Shown here: positions 34,966 through 40,436 of the stretch, in pieces
Numbering within the stretch: the stretch's first letter is position 1
How the letters are laid out: each line of letters opens with the position of its first letter
Source: Thraustochytrium sp. TN22
Taxonomy: Eukaryota; Sar; Bigyra; Thraustochytrida; Thraustochytriidae
NCBI GenBank assembly: GCA_013306675.1
Contig: JABLUY010000293.1
Span: 1-40,436, forward strand
Reading direction: 5' to 3'
DNA: 40,436 bases
Made by a program: the position numbers and the translations under genes
Notes under the pieces: model-generated
The model's input: the letters and a program-made list of their open reading frames with translations, nothing else
Databases searched by the model: none
What the model was told of the DNA's origin: nothing

Positions 34966-35780
34966 TGCCTAGAGATACCCTTCTGGTGACAAGAGCTGAT
35001 GTTGTTTTACGTGCTTGATTTTGGCTCCGAGTGATCATCATCGTGAGGTTGGCGACAGTGGGACCTGGCCCCTGGCCCGGGGAATCCACCTTGCGGGTCG
35101 CTCTTGTGGAGAACCCGCTGCCCAGTGTGCGGGTGCAGTGGCTGGCTCGGCCGGCCAGTCTTGCGCGAGCGTGCGCTACGGATCCCCCCTTCGCAAGCAA
35201 GCAGCTACCTCACTGCCTCAAAGCCCGGGCTGCGTCCTGGCCGAGGCTCTCCTCGCCGACGGCCGGCCTGCCCCTCCGAGTTGGTCGCCCTGGGCGCGCA
35301 GCCTCTGGCAGGCAGGCACTTCGCAGGCAGGCTCCGCGGGCTGCAGCCGCAGTGCCTCGCACAGGCTTGCAGTTCCGCTTGCGCCACTGCAGCTGCAGCG
35401 CAGTGCACCTGTGCAAGTGCTCTGCAAGCCCTGTAAGCCTCGCAAGAGCTCTGCACGCCCTGCAAGCCTTGCAAGCTCTGCACGGCCTCCCGCAAGAGCT
35501 CTACACGCCCTGCACGCCCTGCAGTGCGAGGTCCTGCAAGGTCCTGCAAGGTCCTGCAAGGTCCTGCAAGGTCCTGCAAGGTCCTGCGACGCCTGCCATT
35601 GCAAGCCCAAGTTGAAGTTGCGTTGCGGCCATCGCTTCCGCTCCGGCGCGCGCGTGCACGGCGGGAGGGAACGCGGGCCGCAGCGAGGAGGCGAAGCGGC
35701 ACGCGGCGCGGGCCCGGCGCGCGGCGGGCGGCGCGGCGGGCGCAGCGGCGCAGCGGGCGGCGGCGCGGCAGAGCGCGGCG
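34966..35780. other. Spacer between IFT80 and the FHA-like gene
   Basis: An 815-bp gap. The second half is built from degenerate CCTGCAAG/CTCTGCA units that end in a perfect decamer run listed separately. Directly before the next start the frame reads SEEAKRHAARARRAAGG without a stop back to 35616 and without an ATG, so the following protein could begin earlier at a non-ATG codon. No other gene seen. Confidence 0.5.
35531..35588. repeat. GTCCTGCAAG decamer tandem repeat
   Basis: Five perfect GTCCTGCAAG units (35531-35580) and a partial sixth. Degenerate related units extend upstream to about 35395. Confidence 0.95.
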
Positions 35781-36852
35781 ATGGCGGGCGCGGGCGCGGC
35801 GGAGGCGGAGGCCGCGCTGGAGGCCGCGCGCGGCAGCGGCGGCGAGCGCGCCGCGGTGGAGGCGGCGGCGCACGCGCACGAGGTGGCCGCGCGCGGCGCG
35901 CGCCTCGACGGCGACCTGCAGGAGGCCGAGGAGGAGCTCGCGCGCGCCGCCGAGCTGCGCGACGAGCTGCTCGCGCAGGCGGAGGAGGCGAGGGACGCCG
36001 CGGCGCAGGCCGAGGCGATCGCTGCGCGCAGCGCAAAGGCCAGGAGACCATGGGCTGGCGGCGCCAAGGCCGTCGCAAGCAACGTGAGCACCGCGAGGGC
36101 CGCGCGCCGGCAGGGAGCCGCCGCGGAGGCGCAGGCGGCGGAGGGGGAGCTGGGCCGCTGCGAGGAGGCCGCCGCGGACGCCATGCTGCAGCTGGCCGCT
36201 GCGTACTACGCGCTGGGCAACTGCATCCGGCTCCAGGTGGGCAGGCCGGGCGCTGTGTACCGCGAGGAGGACCGCCCGCGCCGCAAGCGCGACACGCTCG
36301 TGTCGGAGCACTTCGTGCTGTACAACGGCAACACGGTTCAGGACCGCATCAAGGCGCTGCTGGGCGCGCGTGTCTCGCGCGCCGAGGAGATGCTGGTGCG
36401 CGCGCTGGACCTGCGCCGCCACGTGCTCCGCGCGCGCCTCGACGCGCTCGGCTTGGCGGCGGAAACCTCGGCTACGGGCGACCCGGTGGTGGCGGAGCTG
36501 CGCACGCTCGTGGCCCAGACGCTCGGCACGCTTGCCGTGCTGCAGGAGTCCTACGGCCTGCCCACCGCCGACGAGACGCACCAGGCGTCGCTCGCGCTCT
36601 TCGCCGCCAACGAGCACGTGGGCGAGGACCTCGAGTTCGACCCGGCGCGCGGCGACTGGGTCTCGCGCCGCCACCTGCTTGCGCGCTCCGCCTCCGATGC
36701 CTCCTCCTTGTCCAGCCTCAGCGTGCTCTCGCGCCGCAAGTCCAACCGCAAACTATCACGCAGCGCCACGGGTGAGCCGATCCGCAGCGGCAGCAGCAGT
36801 GACCTTCGTTCGCCCTCGCCGCCGCTCCACCTGCAGCAGCAGCAGCAGCAGC

Positions 36853-36902
<50 letters not shown>

Positions 36903-37973
36903 CGACGCCGGCGCCAGCGCCAGCGCCAGCTGACGCCGCACATGCAAGAGGCAGATGTCGGCGAGGCAGCCCCGCCGGCGGTACAGGCGGTGCCAGATGG
37001 ACCTTCGCTGCTACGCGTCGCGCGATCCGTGGGCTGCATGCTGGGCATCGCGCCACGGCCCGCGCAAGCGCCCGTGCTGCACCAGACCGACAACCCATTG
37101 CTCGAGAGCAGAGTCTCGTCCACTGCGGCGTCTTCGGTGACCACGCTCGCGCATGACGCCGACACAACGCACGATGCGGTTGACGTGCCCGTCATGTGGC
37201 GCCTTGTCCTGGTGAACATGTGCTTTCAGGACTGGTACGCGCGGCGCAGCCCGCGTGAGCGCGAGCGCGCTGCCACCAAGGACGTGGCACGCGAGCTCAC
37301 AGTGGACGCCCACGAGTTGCAAGTCGCAGACCTCGGACTCTCGGCCGCGCCGCCATCCAGACTGGCGCTCGCGACCAAGTCCCCCTTCTTGCAGCAAACG
37401 CACGCGAGGCTGTGCTTTGACGCCGAACTCGGCCGCTGGCGCATCGAGGACCGCACGGGCACGCGCAAAGGCGGCATTCTGTTGAACGGAATGCGCATTC
37501 GCGATGCCTTCTTGCAGGAGGGAGATCTCGTCTCTTTCGGAGGCCTCGACGCAACGCTGAAACCAGGCGAAGTCTCCCGCCCCGCTCTTTTGGACAATGG
37601 CAGCATCGGCCCTTCCCCGCTCGTATACCGCTGCGAGCGCGTGTGGAGGCCTGACCTGGGCCGCGCCTCGCCGCTCGACCCGATCGCGCCCGAGGGCACC
37701 TTCGTGGAGACCAAGGACCCGGCTTATTCGCACTTTCACGCGCTTGTTGTCGGTGAGTACCTGCGACAGAGTTGCAAGCGCCCGGCGCCGGCTTCTTTGC
37801 TCGGGCTCGGCGTGTCGGCGCGCGAGACGCGCGCGCTCTTTCGCGAAGTATGCGCTCAGGCAGTTCCACTCCACTACTGGGCCACCTGGATCGAGGCCCG
37901 CACCAAATTCGAGGGTGTCGACTTCTTTATGCACTTTCATCGCCGTCGTGAGCTCAACTACTTTGGCGTCTGA
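35781..37973 (+). CDS. Coiled-coil protein with a C-terminal FHA-like domain
   Basis: A 730-residue protein. Residues 1-140 are an Ala/Glu/Arg-rich coiled coil. Residues about 140-310 look globular (AMLQLAAAYYALGNCIRLQVG, RIKALLGARVSRAEEMLVRALDLRRHVLRARLDALG, LVAQTLGTLAVLQES). A Ser/Arg-rich linker leads to a 23-residue Gln tract at 36834-36902, coded by six CAG and then 17 CAA codons. Residues about 525-600 resemble a forkhead-associated domain: SPFLQQTHARLCFDAELGRWRIEDRTGTRKGGILLNGMRIRDAFLQEGDLVSFGG. FHA domains bind phosphothreonine peptides, though the key Arg/Ser residues are not certain here. The end is conserved-looking (YSHFHALVVGEYLR, HYWATWIEARTKFEGVDFFMHFHRRRELNYFGV). Function unknown. 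It converges with the RING/PHD gene 407 bp downstream. Confidence 0.75.
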
Positions 37974-38380
37974 AGTCGCGTGAACCGTGAGGGAGCGGTT
38001 CATGCTTCGAGTCGACGCGCACGAAGGTTTCATTCGACTGCGTCACTGGGTCGGACGCGATGCTCGCTAGCCAGCGACAAAGCTCTGGTTTGTTAGCTCC
38101 TAGCAGCGAAACTCCAGCTACCTAGAGCCGCGCTCTAAGCTACTAGCCAGTAGCTAGAGCTACTAGCTAGCTAGCTAGCTAGTCGCCTGCTCAGCTGCGT
38201 GCGCTCTGCACACCCACCACCAATGTCACGGTGTCACGGTGTGTGTTGTTCTATACCTCTTTTAAAAAATATCTTACGTACACGACCAAACATGTTGCTT
38301 GCCTGGCCCTGGCTGGCAGTGGTTGCTGCCCGCCTCGAGCTCTGGCCTCAGGCTGTGTGCCTGTCCCGCGTGCTTGCTCC
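37974..38380. other. Convergent spacer with CTAG-rich repeats
   Basis: A 407-bp gap between two converging genes. Positions 38100-38183 are dense in CTAG/AGCTA words, ending in a perfect CTAG run (38163-38182) that is self-complementary. A TTTTAAAAAATATC stretch near 38263 is the most AT-rich part and could serve 3' end formation. No gene seen. Confidence 0.7.
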
Positions 38381-40003
38381 TCAGCGAATGTACTTTCGCA
38401 TGGCAAACCTGAGGAAGAGATCTGCCTTGATGGCGAGCATCTTCTCATTCAGATGCAGAAGCGTACACAGCAGCGCCTCGGGCTGATCCGCGAAACTTGC
38501 AAATGAAACGGGTGGCTTGGCCAGAGCCCGCTCAAGCACTTCCTTGTGGTCCGAGTCCTTGCGAAAGTCGCGCGCCGCATTGGCAAAGCACTTGTCCCGC
38601 ACGTCTTGTGCTGCGGAGTCGAGTTTCGCCTTGGTCTCCTCCTTGCGCCGAGCCGCGGCCTTCATGACGCGTACAACCGCGTCGTGCAGGATGTGGTAGC
38701 GCTTCTCAATGCTGTCGTCTTCGGGGGCGCGAGACGGCGGTGGTGGCAAGGCTGCGCTGGGCGCTGCCTCGGGCTCGGTCCGGGGTCGCTTGCGGTCAGC
38801 TCTGGCGGCGTCCGCCGACGCCGGAGAAGACGACCCGTACAGCAGCGCGCGCTTCGCCTCGCGCCCCTCTCTGCCTCCGCGAATGGACTTTAGGTTCGAC
38901 GGGAGGGAGGTGTCGACAGCCCCTGGCTCCCAAGACGAGGAGGATGCCGCCGCCGCGGCGTCGCCGACCTGCTGCTGCGCCGAAAGCTTGCGGATGTGCT
39001 GCACCATGGCCTGGCAGAGGCGCTGGCGGTCGCTGAGCGCCCGCGTCGCGAGCACCTGCAGACTTTCCACGATGGACTCCTCGAGGCGCAGGCAGCGGGG
39101 CGACTCGTCGGTCGCCGTCATGCAGTGCACAACCGCGGCGCCGAACTTGGACGACCGCGCCAGGCGGAAGTCCATCTCTGAGCACAGCCGCTGAAGCAGC
39201 GAGAGCACGGCGAAACGGATTGCCTCTTCGATGGGGGACGCGCCAGCGTGCAGCCAAGAAGCCAGTGCCTGCAGGAGGTCCGCGCGCAACGCGAAGACAG
39301 GGCCGCGACTCAGGATGTGGCGCACCTGGAAGACGACGCGCTCGAGGCGCTCGTGGCGCGCCGTGAAGCTCCAGGTACCGTCCCGCTTGCGATGATCCAT
39401 CGTGGCGGCCTCCTCGATGTAGCGTACGAGCCGTGAGACCCAGTTCGACGTCAGCGTGCGCGGGAGGTCCTCGCCGCGGCACGAGAGGCAGCGCCAGGTG
39501 CTCCGTGGCGCCTCCTCCAGGCCCAGGCAGGCGAAGTGGACGCCGCGCTCACACGCCGAGCGCTCGCCGCCGCACAGCAGCAGCGTCGCGCTGCAGCCGA
39601 CTGCCTCGCACACGAAGCAGCGCACGTTCGCGTACGGGTCGTACTCCTCCACCTCGTCGAAATAGCCAATCTCCGCAGCCCGCGCCTCGGCACTCGGCCT
39701 GTTGCGCCGCGTCTTCTGCACCTTCTCGAAGCGCTGCGTCTCCGGGTTGAAGAGCTCCAACACTTTTCGCCTGCAGAATGGGCAGTCGCCATTGGGCGAC
39801 GTCTTGACCCACGTCTTTAAGCACGTGTAGTGGAAGGCATGCTCGCAGCTGCGCGGCGTCGTCACCGTGGTCTGGTCGGCCAGCTCGTCGCAGCAGATGG
39901 CGCACGTCGCGGTCTCCTCCTCCTCGTCCTTGACTTCGGCAGTCGCGCTCGCCACTTTCGCCTCGGCCGGCGCCTCACCGGGCTCCTTCTTCACCTCCGC
40001 CAT
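38381..40003 (-). CDS. RING-H2 and PHD finger protein
   Basis: A 540-residue protein with two zinc-binding domains near the N-terminus. The RING-H2 finger has C-x2-C at CAIC (residue 34), then CEHAFHYTC with its Cys-His-His-Cys order, then CPFC. This type commonly acts as an E3 ubiquitin ligase. The PHD finger follows as CFVC...CGGERSACERGVHFAC...CLSC, in a C4HC3 arrangement that often reads histone tails. RING plus PHD in this order recalls PHRF1-type nuclear proteins. Residues about 185-355 are helical with repeated Leu-rich segments (RLVRYIEEAATMD, LRADLLQALASWLH, AIRFAVLSLLQRLCSEMD); the C-terminal part has a KRPRTEPE nuclear-signal-like patch and a charged helix. The start at 40003 follows a GC-rich leader; acidic residues begin at once. 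Confidence 0.9.
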   Translation of the reverse strand: MAEVKKEPGEAPAEAKVASATAEVKDEEEETATCAICCDELADQTTVTTPRSCEHAFHYTCLKTWVKTSPNGDCPFCRRKVLELFNPETQRFEKVQKTRRNRPSAEARAAEIGYFDEVEEYDPYANVRCFVCEAVGCSATLLLCGGERSACERGVHFACLGLEEAPRSTWRCLSCRGEDLPRTLTSNWVSRLVRYIEEAATMDHRKRDGTWSFTARHERLERVVFQVRHILSRGPVFALRADLLQALASWLHAGASPIEEAIRFAVLSLLQRLCSEMDFRLARSSKFGAAVVHCMTATDESPRCLRLEESIVESLQVLATRALSDRQRLCQAMVQHIRKLSAQQQVGDAAAAASSSSWEPGAVDTSLPSNLKSIRGGREGREAKRALLYGSSSPASADAARADRKRPRTEPEAAPSAALPPPPSRAPEDDSIEKRYHILHDAVVRVMKAAARRKEETKAKLDSAAQDVRDKCFANAARDFRKDSDHKEVLERALAKPPVSFASFADQPEALLCTLLHLNEKMLAIKADLFLRFAMRKYIR

Positions 40004-40190
40004 GGCCCCGCCGCCGCGCTGCCTGTCTGTTGCCGCTGCGCCGGCCTGCGCCGGCCTGCGCCGGCGGTCCTCGTTCGTGGCGCGCTCCTCGCCGCTCCTC
40101 CACTAGGCTAAGCTCAAGTTCCGCGCCTCGCTCGCCCTCCACCCCGAAGCCCTCCTGCGCGCCAAGGCAGGGGGGAGCAGGGCCGCGCCT

Positions 40191-40228
<38 letters not shown>
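40191..40228. repeat. GCC trinucleotide run
   Basis: About twelve GCC units, with further impure CCG sequence to 40256, in the region upstream of the RING/PHD gene. The remaining sequence to the window end (40257-40436) shows no gene; it ends in the AT-rich TTCAAATTCAAATTC. Confidence 0.95.
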
Positions 40229-40436
40229 GCCCGCCGCCGCCGCGGACGCCGCCGCGCGGCCTCGTTCCCTGTCTGGCTGGGCAACGGAGCAACTTCAAGT
40301 TGGGCAGACAGAGGCAACAAACAGCAGAGCAGGCAGGGTTGAAGTGAAGGCCGCAGTGGCGGCCGCCCTGCTCACTGTCACAATGGTCAGCAAACCGTGA
40401 CCCGCCGCTGGAGCCCGTTCAAATTCAAATTCGGAT

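Overview
The window is nuclear DNA from a GC-rich, intron-poor, flagellated single-celled eukaryote. All 17 protein genes I can support read as one open frame. The genes are typical of eukaryotes: the splicing factor SF3B2, a kinesin, the intraflagellar transport proteins IFT25 and IFT80, the axonemal protein enkurin, mitochondrial BOLA1, a RING/PHD protein and an EDR2-type lipid-binding domain. Compact genes, high GC and many low-complexity tracts would suit a heterotrophic stramenopile (thraustochytrid- or bicosoecid-like). That placement is a guess; no marker gene here settles it.

Layout. 0-4.7 kb: EDR2_C/DUF1336 protein (+), enkurin (-) head-to-head with IFT25 (+), then an unrecognised basic protein (+). 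4.9-10.6 kb: a tandem family on the minus strand, with two intact secreted/membrane proteins that join a temptin-like domain, a copper type II monooxygenase and a cytochrome b561. A broken and internally deleted third copy lies between them. 10.6-15.3 kb: 4.7 kb without a convincing gene. It holds tandem repeats, a 15-bp inverted repeat and two directly repeated copies of a 475-590 bp element. Each element has a TATA-like box, a 12-bp palindrome and a nearly invariant 53-nt hairpin. 15.3-20.1 kb: enoyl-CoA hydratase/isomerase (+), tRNA-dihydrouridine synthase Dus1 (+), and BOLA1 (-) divergent from SF3B2 (+). 20.1-24.4 kb: a GACA microsatellite, an MFS-like transporter (-) and an internally duplicated multi-pass membrane protein (-). 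24.4-30.6 kb: a promoter region with clustered CTGCCAGTGG motifs, a kinesin (+), and a GART-type protein (-) whose stop codon overlaps the kinesin stop. 31-40 kb: GDT1/TMEM165 transporter (+), IFT80 (+), a coiled-coil/FHA-like protein (+) and a RING-H2/PHD protein (-).

How the genes relate. Enkurin, IFT25, IFT80 and possibly the kinesin serve the flagellum. BOLA1 and the hydratase look mitochondrial. Dus1 and SF3B2 act in RNA maturation. The monooxygenase-b561 fusions would carry their own transmembrane electron supply. The most unusual items are: the purine-pathway protein, in which a gutted GARS domain (and probably a decayed MGS-like domain) precedes an intact formyltransferase; the second monooxygenase, which has lost one copper-ligand histidine; and the paired structured elements at 12.3-14.8 kb.
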